Notes under the pieces: model-generated
Told to the model about the DNA's origin: nothing
Database searches by the model: none
Seen by the model: only the letters and a program-made list of their open reading frames with translations
Assembly: GCA_045650705.1 (NCBI GenBank)
Contig: JAZRRK010000046.1
Span: 1-16,319, forward strand
Length of the DNA: 16,319 nt
Source: UMGS1781 sp045650705
GTDB lineage: Bacteria; Bacillota; Clostridia; TANB77; CAG-508
Direction: 5' to 3'
In this document: in pieces, positions 7,589 to 14,732 of the stretch
Layout of the letters: each line of letters opens with the position of its first letter
Position numbering within the stretch: position 1 is the first letter of the stretch
Translations under genes and position numbers: made by a program

Positions 7589-8158
7589 ATGTATCTAATA
7601 GTAGGATTAGGAAATCCAGATAAAGAATATGAAAATACAAGACACAATATGGGCTTTAATGTTATAAATAAGATAGCAAAAGACTGTGATATAAAAGTTT
7701 CACAGTCTAAATTTAAAGGCTTATATGCAGTGGAGCATATAAATGGTAAAAAGGTTATATTACTAAAACCGCAAACATATATGAATTCAAGTGGAGAAAG
7801 TGTAATAGAATTTAAAAATTTTTATAAAATACCAAATGAAAACATAATTGTAATATATGATGATATAGATTTAGAGCCAGGTACAATTAGAATAAGAAAA
7901 AAAGGCAGTCCTGGAACTCACAATGGGATGAAATCTGTAACACATTTTTTACAAACAGATAATTTTATAAGAGTACGAGTAGGAATAGGACAACCAGAAT
8001 ATAAAGATGATTTAATAAATTATGTTATAGGACCAACAGGAACAGAAGAAAGAGAAAAATTAGAGATAGGTGTAGATAGAGCCAAAGAAGCTGTACTAGA
8101 AATATTAAGTAATGGTATAGATATAGCAATGAATAAATTTAATAGAAAGGAAAATTAA
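7589..8158 (+). CDS. pth: Peptidyl-tRNA hydrolase
   Basis: Pth releases tRNA from peptidyl-tRNA dropped by ribosomes and is essential in most bacteria. The 189-residue product has the normal length. Active-site residues of the family are present: Asn9 in GLGNPDKEY, His19 in NTRHNMGF, Asn66 in PQTYMNSSG, Asp91 in YDDIDLEPG and Asn112 in GTHNGMKS. The ribosome binding site AAAAGGAGAAA directly precedes the ATG. It is packed between the aldo/keto reductase and rng; the rng GTG lies 2 nt past the pth stop, so the two genes are probably translationally coupled. Confidence 0.98.
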   Translation: MYLIVGLGNPDKEYENTRHNMGFNVINKIAKDCDIKVSQSKFKGLYAVEHINGKKVILLKPQTYMNSSGESVIEFKNFYKIPNENIIVIYDDIDLEPGTIRIRKKGSPGTHNGMKSVTHFLQTDNFIRVRVGIGQPEYKDDLINYVIGPTGTEEREKLEIGVDRAKEAVLEILSNGIDIAMNKFNRKEN

Positions 8159-8159
8159 A

Positions 8160-9339
8160 GTGCTAGAACTATTAATAAATAAAAATGAAAATCTAAAAAC
8201 AATAATGTTAGTAGAAAATGGGATATTAGTTGAAAAGCATGAAGAACATGAAAATCAACAAAGATTAGAAGGAAATATATATATAGGAAAAGTAGAAAAT
8301 GTATTAAAAGGTATGCGGATCAGCTTTTATTGATATTGGAGAAGAAAGACATAGTTTGATAAAAGTACAAGATGTATTGCCAAAAGTAAATATATTAAAA
8401 GAAAAACAACAAGAAAAACCAATAGAACAACTAATAAAACAAGGAGATAATTTAATAATACAAATAAAAAAAGATGGTACGTTAAGTAAAGGTGCTAAAG
8501 TTAGTACGCATATTAATTTATCTGGAAGATTTGTTGTGTTAATGCCAGAAACGGATATTATAACAATATCTCAAAAAATAGAAAATAAAGAAAAAAGAAA
8601 TTTATTAAAAGAAATAGCACAAAAAAACTTACCAGAAAATTCAGGAGCTATACTTAGAACATCGAGCGAAAATGCAACAGAAGAAGAGATAATAAAAGAT
8701 ATAATAGAATTAAGTGATATATGGGAGCAAATAAAAGAAAAGGCTAAAAATTGTAAAAAAGCACCACAATTATTATACAATAATAGAGCACTTCTTAGAA
8801 GAACACTAATAGATATACTCGATAGAGGTTTAGATAAGATAATTGTTAATGATAAAAAAACGTATGAAGAGATTAAGGATATTTTAAAAGATATTAAAAA
8901 TGTACAGTTAGAGCTAAGAGAAGCAGACTTATTTGATATGTATTCATTATCAGAACAAATATCAAAAATGGAGAATAGAAAGATTTGGTTAAAGTGTGGA
9001 GGGTTTATTACAATAGATAGAACAGAAGCTTTAACAGCAATAGATGTAAATACAGGAAAATATACAGGTAAAAAAGATTTAGAAGAAACAATTTACAAAG
9101 TAAATCAAGAAGCAACTATAGAAATAGCAAAACAACTAAGACTAAGAGACATAGGTGGAATAATAATAATAGATTATATAGATATGCATAAAGAAGATAA
9201 TAAAAATGAAATTGAAAAATTATTAAAAGAACAGGTTAAAAAAGATAGAGCAAAAACGCAATTAGCAGGATTTACAAAATTAAATTTATTTGAAATAACA
9301 AGAAAGAATATGTGTAATAATGACTATTATGAAGAATAA
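8160..9339 (+). CDS. rng: RNase E/G family ribonuclease, read through a +1 shift at CGGA 8316-8319
   Basis: Rng-type endoribonucleases cut single-stranded RNA in rRNA maturation and mRNA decay. The gene is split between two frames. From GTG 8160 (AGAAAGGA 8 nt upstream) a frame runs through the start of the S1 domain (GNIYIGKVENVLKGM), then meets the in-frame codon CGG at 8316 and a stop six codons later. From 8320, in the +1 frame, the S1 domain continues without loss as SAFIDIGEE and runs to 9339. Reading CGGA as one codon gives 392 residues. The catalytic core is intact: AIDVNTGKYTG and IIIIDYIDM supply the two metal-binding aspartates. The zinc-link CPxC and the usual C-terminal tail are missing; the protein stops just after LFEITRKNM. 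TTG 8356 is not a credible start, as it would discard half the S1 domain. The gene could be a pseudogene, carry a sequencing error or be recoded; cca shows the same pattern. Confidence 0.88.
8316..8319 (+). other. Apparent +1 frameshift site CGGA in rng
   Basis: The zero-frame codon is CGG (codon 53) followed by A. Homology to the family motif GM-x-(S/A)-AF-x-DIG needs one residue between Met and Ser, so the four bases CGGA stand where one codon is expected. AAAAGG, a Shine-Dalgarno-like stretch, lies 4 nt upstream. No homopolymer is present to explain a sequencing slip. Confidence 0.75.
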
Positions 9340-9368
9340 TTGTAGAAGAACTTCGTAGACTAACAAGA

Positions 9369-9482
9369 AACCTCCTTTAATAAGGGAGGTGGCAGACCGA
9401 AGGTCTGACGGAGGGTTCTTAAAACTTTCATAAAGAACCCCCAGTCGACTTCGTCGACAGCCCCCTTGCTAAAGGGGCTTTT
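9369..9482. repeat. Multi-hairpin palindromic element between rng and rimO
   Basis: About 114 nt forming one imperfect long inverted repeat and, alternatively, five small hairpins. These are CCTCCTTT/AAGGGAGG (9371-9389), CAGACC/GGTCTG (9393-9407), the central GGGTTCTT/AAGAACCC (9413-9420 with 9433-9440), GTCGAC/GTCGAC (about 9444-9458) and GCCCC/GGGGC (about 9460-9478) followed by TTTT. The arms share architecture but differ by many compensatory changes, which suggests an old element under structural constraint or two diverged units. It begins 30 nt after the rng stop and ends 3 nt before the rimO ribosome binding site. The last hairpin looks like a weak terminator and may limit rimO expression. 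Confidence 0.85.
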
Positions 9483-9501
9483 AGAAAGGAATGAAATAAT
9501 A

Positions 9502-10809
9502 TTGAAAGTAGGATTTATCTCACTAGGATGTTCAAAGAATCTAGTAGATACAGAAATGACAATAGGCTTATTTAAAGAACATCAATATAAAATAGTAAAT
9601 GATATAAATGAAGCGGAAGTTATTGTGATAAATACATGTGGATTTATAGAAAGCGCAAAACAAGAAGCAATAGACACAATATTAGAAATGGCAGAATATA
9701 AAGAAAAGGGAACATGTAAATATTTGATAGCAATGGGCTGTTTAGTAGAAAGATATGAAAAAGAGCTAAAAAAGGCTATTCCCGAAGTAGATTTATTTTT
9801 ACCAATAAAAGACTATGACAAAATGTGGGAAAAAGTAGAAAATTTAGTAAATAATAGAGAACAAAATTTACAAACAACTAGCTTAGACTATTTAAAAAGA
9901 GTAATAACTACAGGAAGTACAACTGCATATTTAAAAATAGCAGAAGGCTGTAGTAATAGATGTACATATTGCGCAATACCATATATAAGAGGTGCTTATG
10001 TTAGTAGACCATTTGAAGAAATAATAGAAGAAGCAAAGGGGCTAGCTAAAAAGGGGTATAAAGAGATAATAGTAATTGCTCAAGACACAACAAAATATGG
10101 AATTGATAACTATGGCAAACCAAGACTAGCAGAACTACTGACAGAATTAAGTAAAATCGAAGAGTTTAAATGGATAAGATTCCTGTATGCATATCCAGAA
10201 AGTATAACAGATGAATTAATTGAAGTAGTTAAAAACAATAATAAAATTTGTAAATACTTTGATATACCAATTCAACATATATCAGATACTGTTTTAAAAA
10301 GAATGAACAGAAAAACTACAGGAGAAAGAATAGAAAAGTTAATAGAGAAGATAAAAAAAGAAATACCAGAAGTAATTTTAAGAACTTCATTAATAGTAGG
10401 ATTTCCTGGAGAAACGGAAAGTGATTTTGAAAAGCTATATAATTTTGTAGCAAAGGCAAACTTTGATAAAATAGGAGTATTCAAATACTCAAAAGAAGAT
10501 GGAACACCAGCAGCAAGATTACCAGAGCAGATACATTATAAAACAAAACAGAGAAGACTAAACAAAATAATGGAACTAGCACAAAAAACATCAAAACAAA
10601 AACTAACAGAAAAAATAGGTAAAGAATATGAAGTATTAATAGAAAATAAGACTTTTGATGAAAGATACTATGTTGGAAGATCATACATGGACATACCAGA
10701 AGAAGATGGACTAGTATTTATACCAAACACAAAACCAAATTTAGAAAATACTTGGACAAAAGTAACAATAACAGATGTTAAAGATTATGATTTGATTGGA
10801 AAAATCTAA
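9502..10809 (+). CDS. rimO: Ribosomal protein S12 methylthiotransferase RimO
   Basis: RimO is a radical-SAM enzyme with two iron-sulfur clusters that adds a methylthio group to an aspartate of ribosomal protein S12. The 435-residue product contains the N-terminal cluster cysteines Cys10 (ISLGCSKNLVDTE), Cys46 and Cys80, the radical-SAM triad Cys150, Cys154 and Cys157 (GCSNRCTYCAIPYIRG), and a C-terminal TRAM domain beginning near IGKEYEVLIE. The ISLGCSKNLVDTE opening is characteristic of RimO rather than MiaB. The start is TTG 9502 with AGAAAGGA upstream; the in-frame TTG at 9466 lies inside the palindromic repeat and would add residues the family lacks. A strong terminator follows within 10 nt of the stop. 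Confidence 0.96.
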   Translation: MKVGFISLGCSKNLVDTEMTIGLFKEHQYKIVNDINEAEVIVINTCGFIESAKQEAIDTILEMAEYKEKGTCKYLIAMGCLVERYEKELKKAIPEVDLFLPIKDYDKMWEKVENLVNNREQNLQTTSLDYLKRVITTGSTTAYLKIAEGCSNRCTYCAIPYIRGAYVSRPFEEIIEEAKGLAKKGYKEIIVIAQDTTKYGIDNYGKPRLAELLTELSKIEEFKWIRFLYAYPESITDELIEVVKNNNKICKYFDIPIQHISDTVLKRMNRKTTGERIEKLIEKIKKEIPEVILRTSLIVGFPGETESDFEKLYNFVAKANFDKIGVFKYSKEDGTPAARLPEQIHYKTKQRRLNKIMELAQKTSKQKLTEKIGKEYEVLIENKTFDERYYVGRSYMDIPEEDGLVFIPNTKPNLENTWTKVTITDVKDYDLIGKI

Positions 10810-10818
10810 AAAATCAAA

Positions 10819-10842
10819 GGCGCGGTACACCGCGCCTTTTTT
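10819..10842. terminator. Bidirectional terminator between rimO and the small minus-strand ORF
   Basis: GGCGCGGT (10819-10826) pairs with ACCGCGCC (10829-10836) and is followed by six T. On the other strand the stem is followed by TTTGATTTTTT, so it can also end transcription of the convergent small gene. Confidence 0.93.
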
Positions 10843-10843
10843 G

Positions 10844-11011
10844 CTAATTCTTATCCTTACGCTTGCGAGGCTTGTAAGCCTCACCAGTTTGTTCAGTTAC
10901 TTTAACCGGAGAAGGTGGTGTAGCATAACGAACCATTACCATTCTCGCAGAAAGAAGAACTGCAAGGGATATAAGGAGACAGAAAAACCGAATTAAGCAA
11001 CCATTTTTCAT
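10844..11011 (-). CDS. Small membrane or secreted peptide, 55 residues, unknown
   Basis: A minus-strand ORF starts at ATG (11009-11011) behind a perfect AGGAGG (11018-11023) at 6-nt spacing and ends just before the terminator it shares with rimO. The peptide begins MKNGCLIRFFCLLISLAVLL, a hydrophobic segment like a signal peptide or single membrane helix. It then has a proline-rich stretch (TPPSPVKVTE) and a basic tail (YKPRKRKDKN). Codons differ from the neighbours: AAG rather than AAA near the end, CTT for Leu, and CGT, CGC and CGG for Arg. A possible -10 lies at 11052-11057 (TATAAT on the minus strand), without a clear -35. Convergent orientation and odd codon use suggest acquisition. No family is recognised. 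Confidence 0.6.
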   Translation of the reverse strand: MKNGCLIRFFCLLISLAVLLSARMVMVRYATPPSPVKVTEQTGEAYKPRKRKDKN

Positions 11012-11140
11012 TGTAAACCTCCTAAAATTAGAAAAAATAATTAGTACATTTATTATAGTTCGCTGTACCCACGAATAATACATGAATTATACAACAATTT
11101 ATATAAAAAATCAAATTTGCAAAATTAAACCAATTTTCTC

Positions 11141-11169
11141 TTGACATAAAGCCATATTAGATATAAAAT
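11141..11169 (+). promoter_or_regulatory. cca promoter
   Basis: TTGACA (11141-11146) and TAAAAT (11164-11169) are separated by 17 nt. The region between the small ORF and this promoter is AT-rich and holds nothing else recognisable. The cca start follows 24 nt after the -10, with TTAGGAGGAA as ribosome binding site. Confidence 0.8.
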
Positions 11170-11193
11170 TAAATAGTATATTTAGGAGGAAAT

Positions 11194-12448
11194 ATGGATA
11201 TAGAGCAGATAGCAAAGATAATTAAACAAAACGGCGGAAACACATACCTTGTAGGTGGAGCTGTACGCGATGCTATTCTTAAGCAATCCATTAAAGATGA
11301 AGACTATTGTGTAACTGGTTTAACTTCTGAAAAATTTATGGAGTTATTTCCTGAAGCACATAAAAGAGGAAAATCATTTGAAGTATTTGATTTAGAAAAC
11401 AAAGAATTTGCATTAGCAAGAAAAGAAACTAAAGTTGGTAAAGGTCATAAAGAATTTAAAGTAGAAACAAGTGAAGATATTAGTATAGAAGAAGATTTAA
11501 AAAGAAGAGATATAACAATAAATTCTATTGCCCAAGATGTACTTACAAAAGAGATAATTGATCCATTTGGTGGACAAGAAGATTTAGAAAATAGAATAAT
11601 AAGAGCAACAAGTGAAAAATTTAGTGAAGACCCTTTAAGAGTATATAGAGTTGCAAGGATTGCAGCAGTATTAGATTTTAAAGTATCTCCTAAAACAATT
11701 AATATGATGAGAACACTAAGAGATGAATTAAATACGCTATCAAAGGAAAGAGTATTTGTAGAATTTAGAAAAGCATTAGCAGCAGATAAGCCATCAATAT
11801 TTTTTAATGTGTTAAGAGAGGCAGATATATTAGATGTTCATTTTAAGCAAGTATATGATTTGATTGGAGCAATACAACCAATAAAATATCATCCAGAAGG
11901 AGATAGTTACAATCATACAATGCTTGCATTAGATAATAGTGCAAAGCTAACAAGCGATACTAAAATACGATTTTGCGCATTAGTTCATGATTTAGGAAAA
12001 GGACAAACACCAAAAGAAATGTATCCACATCATTACAATCATGAACAAAGAGGAATAGCTCCATTAAAAGAACTATGTAAAACTTTAGGTTGTCCAACAG
12101 ATTGGGAAAGATGTGGAAAAACAGCAGTTCTTGAACACATGAAAGGTGGAATATTCCCACAAATGACAATAGCAAAAAAAGTAACATTCATTGAAAAAAT
12201 AGATAAAACCCGGATTAGGGCTAAAAGGATTACAAATAGTAGTATACTGTGATAGAAGTAGAAATATAGATGCAAGTAAAGAGGAAATAAAAGAAGAAAA
12301 ATATGACTTCTATAACATAGGAAGAAAAATGCTAAAAGCAATAGATGGAGAATATATAATAAACAAATACAATTTAAAGCCAGGAATAGACTTTGGAAAA
12401 AAACTACATGAAGAAAGAGTAAAATGGATGAAGGCTAATGGAAAGTAA
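11194..12448 (+). CDS. cca: CCA tRNA nucleotidyltransferase with HD domain, read through a +1 shift at CGGA 12211-12214
   Basis: The enzyme adds or repairs the 3' CCA end of tRNAs; class II relatives also include poly(A) polymerases. The nucleotidyltransferase head has GGNTYLVGGAVRD, the metal-binding pair in KDEDYCV, and DLKRRDITINSIA. The HD domain shows NHTMLALD...FCALVHDLGKG. The zero frame reaches EKIDKT, then the in-frame codon CGG at 12211, and ends 13 codons later at TGA 12250-12252 in unrelated residues (IRAKRITNSSIL). The +1 frame from 12215 continues as LGLKGLQIVVYCDRS and runs to TAA 12446-12448 with normal codon use. Reading CGGA as one codon gives 417 residues. The shift site matches that in rng. 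A short form of 352 residues would keep the catalytic head and HD domain, so partial function without the shift is possible. Confidence 0.88.
12211..12214 (+). other. Apparent +1 frameshift site CGGA in cca
   Basis: The zero-frame codon is CGG (codon 340) followed by A. The downstream +1 frame stays open for 77 codons with the same AAA/AGA/TTA usage as the rest of the gene, ending at an ordinary stop. No Shine-Dalgarno-like stretch lies directly upstream, unlike in rng. The site is the second of only two in-frame CGG codons I find in the native-looking genes. Confidence 0.75.
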
Positions 12449-12463
12449 ATTTATTAAAAGTAG

Positions 12464-12565
12464 TAATTAGCCCAACGCAGGCGATGCATTTTTCTTTTCG
12501 GCTAACTGCAAGAAAAGAAAACATCCATCGCCTACGAGATTGGGCGGACTTAAAGAAGCTAATTA
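12464..12565. repeat. Palindromic element between cca and aspS
   Basis: GCCCAACGCAGGCGATG followed by a T-rich stretch (12470-12499) is mirrored by GAAAAGAAAACATCCATCGCC and ATTGGGC (up to 12545), forming a long stem with internal bulges around a short loop, GGCTAACTGCAA. A weaker outer match pairs TAATTAG (12464-12470) with CTAATTA (12559-12565), reaching the aspS ribosome binding site. It differs in sequence from the REP pair at 225 and from the element at 9369, so it is a third repeat type. No T-box motifs are seen, so a tRNA-sensing leader for aspS is unlikely. Confidence 0.75.
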
Positions 12566-12577
12566 AGGAGGATATTT

Positions 12578-14335
12578 ATGAACAAGTACAGAACTCATAA
12601 TTGTGGAGAATTAAGAATAGAAAATAAAGGACAAAAAGTAAAAATAGCAGGATGGGTACAAAGAATAAGAAACTTAGGAGGTATGAAATTCATAGACTTA
12701 AGAGACCAATATGGAATTACACAAATAATCATATCAGAAAATGAAACAATACAAAAACAAGCAGAAAATCTAGTAACAGAATGTGCAATATCTGTAGAAG
12801 GAATTGTAGCAGAGAGAAGTAACAAGAATAATAAAATACCAACAGGAGAAATAGAATTACAAGCAGAGAAAATAGAAGTACTTGGAAAATGTAAAAATGT
12901 ACTTCCATTTGAGGTAAACTCGGAAAAAATAGATATATCATCAGTAAGAGAAGATTTAAGATTAGAATATAGATATTTAGACTTAAGAAATGATAAATTA
13001 CATAACAACATATTGTTACGCTCAAAAATAATGAAATATGTAAGAGATAAAATGGACGAAATGGGATTTAGCGAAATTCAAACACCAATACTAGCAAACT
13101 CATCACCAGAAGGAGCAAGAGATTTTTTAGTACCAAGCAGATTACATCCAGGAGAATTTTATGCTCTTCCACAAGCTCCACAACAATTCAAACAATTATT
13201 AATGGTATCTGGATTTGATAAATATTATCAAGTAGCACCATGTTTCAGAGATGAAGATCCAAGAGCAGATAGAGCTCCAGGAGAATTTTATCAAATAGAT
13301 TTTGAAATGAGTTTTGCAACACAAGAAGACGTATTCAAAGTGTTAGAAGAATTAATAACATCAACATTTAGAAAATTCTCTACATGGAAAATAGAAGAAG
13401 GACCATTCTTAAGAATACCATACAAAGAAGCAATGGAGAAATATGGAAGCGATAAGCCAGACCTAAGAAATCCACTTATAATACAAGATGTAACAGCGAT
13501 ATTTGCCAATACTGAATTTAATGCATTTAAAGATAAAACAATAAAAGCGATAATTGTTCCAAACGGAGCAGAACAAGGAAGAAAATTCTTCGATAATATG
13601 ACTACATATGCAGTAGAAGAATCAGGAGCAAAAGGATTAGCATGGGTAAAAATAGATAATGAAAATAATGTAGCAGGCGGAATTGCGAAATTCATTACAG
13701 AAGATATACAAAAAGCACTAGAAGAAAAAGGTGCAGTAGCAAATTCAAGTATATTCTTTATAGCAGATGAATTTAAAACAGCTCAAAAAATAGCAGGACA
13801 AATAAGAATAGAATTAGCTAATAGATTAGATTTATTAGAAAAAGATGTATACAAATTCTGCTTAATAGTAGACTTCCCAATGTATGAATTATCAGATGAA
13901 GGAACAGTAGACTTCAATCACAACCCATTCTCAATGCCACAAGGTGGAATGGAAGCATTATTAAATAAAGAACCATTAGAAATACCTGCATATCAATATG
14001 ACGTGGTATGTAATGGATATGAAATGGCATCAGGAGCAGTAAGAAACCATGATCCAGAAACAATGGTAAAAGCATTTGAAATAGCAGGATATCCAGAAGA
14101 AGAAGTGGAGAAGAGATTTGGGGCATTATATAATGCATTCAAATATGGAGCACCACCACACGCAGGAGCAGCAGCAGGATTAGATAGAATGGTAATGTTA
14201 ATAGCAAATGAACCAAACATAAGAGAAGTAATAGCATTCCCTAAAAACAAAAAAGCAAGGGATGTATTAATGAACGCACCAAGTACAGTAACTCAGCAAC
14301 AATTAAAAGATATACATATTAAAATTAGTGAATAA
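12578..14335 (+). CDS. aspS: Aspartyl-tRNA synthetase
   Basis: AspRS charges tRNA-Asp with aspartate (and tRNA-Asn too, if non-discriminating). The 585-residue length is the bacterial form. Domains in order: an N-terminal anticodon-binding OB fold (KIAGWVQRIRNLGGMKFIDLRD), the class II core with motif 2 CFRDEDPRADRAPGEFYQIDFEM (about 222-244), the bacterial GAD insertion (about 300-410), and motif 3 GLDRMVMLIANEPNIREVIAFP near residues 545-566. AAGGAGGATA directly precedes the ATG. It follows cca after the palindromic element, with no clear promoter of its own, so it may be co-transcribed with cca. A terminator lies downstream. No in-frame CGG codon is seen. Confidence 0.98.
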   Translation: MNKYRTHNCGELRIENKGQKVKIAGWVQRIRNLGGMKFIDLRDQYGITQIIISENETIQKQAENLVTECAISVEGIVAERSNKNNKIPTGEIELQAEKIEVLGKCKNVLPFEVNSEKIDISSVREDLRLEYRYLDLRNDKLHNNILLRSKIMKYVRDKMDEMGFSEIQTPILANSSPEGARDFLVPSRLHPGEFYALPQAPQQFKQLLMVSGFDKYYQVAPCFRDEDPRADRAPGEFYQIDFEMSFATQEDVFKVLEELITSTFRKFSTWKIEEGPFLRIPYKEAMEKYGSDKPDLRNPLIIQDVTAIFANTEFNAFKDKTIKAIIVPNGAEQGRKFFDNMTTYAVEESGAKGLAWVKIDNENNVAGGIAKFITEDIQKALEEKGAVANSSIFFIADEFKTAQKIAGQIRIELANRLDLLEKDVYKFCLIVDFPMYELSDEGTVDFNHNPFSMPQGGMEALLNKEPLEIPAYQYDVVCNGYEMASGAVRNHDPETMVKAFEIAGYPEEEVEKRFGALYNAFKYGAPPHAGAAAGLDRMVMLIANEPNIREVIAFPKNKKARDVLMNAPSTVTQQQLKDIHIKISE

Positions 14336-14338
14336 TTT

Positions 14339-14366
14339 GTAGGGGTCGCAGTCCTCGGCGTCCCGT
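14339..14366. repeat. Degenerate REP-like unit after aspS
   Basis: GTAGGGGTCGCAGTCC...GGCGTCCCGT keeps the GTAGGGG start and the CCCGT end of the units at 225-249, but its inner stem no longer pairs well. It begins 3 nt after the aspS stop. I read it as a decayed member of the same repeat family. Confidence 0.5.
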
Positions 14367-14370
14367 TGAT

Positions 14371-14416
14371 GAATAGTTAATAGTGAATATTATTTCATTA
14401 TTAATTATTCATTTTT
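14371..14416 (+). terminator. AT-rich terminator after aspS
   Basis: GAATAGTTAATAGTGAA (14371-14387) pairs with TTCATTATTAATTATTC (14394-14410) over 17 positions with G-T wobbles only, around a 6-nt loop, and is followed by ATTTTTATT. The stem is long but AT-rich. Confidence 0.65.
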
Positions 14417-14432
14417 ATTACTATAATAAGAC

Positions 14433-14612
14433 TTCAAAGCATTTAAATGAAAAATCTTACAGTTCAGTTGTCTCACTCCATTCGTAGAATTTCTAGGAAA
14501 TTTTTACGGCACCCTTTCAGGATGAACTATTTCCATAAAAATTTCTTAGAAATTCTAACTTCAATACGTTTCGAACCCTTCACTTTCAGATTTTTTATTT
14601 AAATGCTGTGAA
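14433..14612. repeat. 180-bp imperfect inverted repeat upstream of pgi
   Basis: The outer arms AGCATTTAAATGAAAAATCT (14438-14457) and its mirror (14588-14607) pair with a single wobble. An inner pair of about 25 nt (TAGAATTTCTAGGAAATTTT and mirror, about 14486-14510 and 14533-14557) matches with two wobbles. The parts between them no longer match. TTCA and TGAA extend the ends to 14433 and 14612. This looks like a MITE-like element or a very long hairpin. No ORF is inside. Together with the terminator and the pgi promoter it accounts for the 397 bp without a gene between aspS and pgi. Confidence 0.8.
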
Positions 14613-14647
14613 ATTATACACTCATCGACAAAAATCGACATAAAATA

Positions 14648-14677
14648 TTGACAATAATATTATGGAAATGATATACT
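14648..14677 (+). promoter_or_regulatory. pgi promoter
   Basis: TTGACA (14648-14653) and TATACT (14672-14677) have an 18-nt spacer, with TGA before the -10. The leader contains a small hairpin, CTGACCCTATGGGCAG (14689-14704), then the ribosome binding site AAAGGAGTAA. Confidence 0.75.
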
Positions 14678-14732
14678 AAAACACATACTGACCCTATGGG
14701 CAGTAAATAAAAATCTGAAAGGAGTAACAGAT

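Noticed and set aside
8356..9339. A shorter rng starting at TTG 8356
   Set aside because: It has no ribosome binding site and would begin in the middle of the S1 domain, whose first half is encoded directly upstream in another frame.
9466..9501. N-terminal extension of rimO to TTG 9466
   Set aside because: It would lie inside the palindromic element, has no ribosome binding site and adds residues the family lacks.
10796..10996. Plus-strand open frame of 66 codons after rimO
   Set aside because: It runs through the terminator and opposite the better-supported minus-strand small gene, with no binding site of its own.
8316..12214. Simple sequencing indels as the explanation of both frameshifts
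   Set aside because: Not excluded, but neither site is a long homopolymer and both fall on the only two in-frame CGG codons of native genes, so I kept a biological explanation as the leading one.
12449..12577. T-box leader for aspS
   Set aside because: No T-box sequence or AGGGTGG-type antiterminator pattern is seen, and the hairpin is not followed by a T-run.
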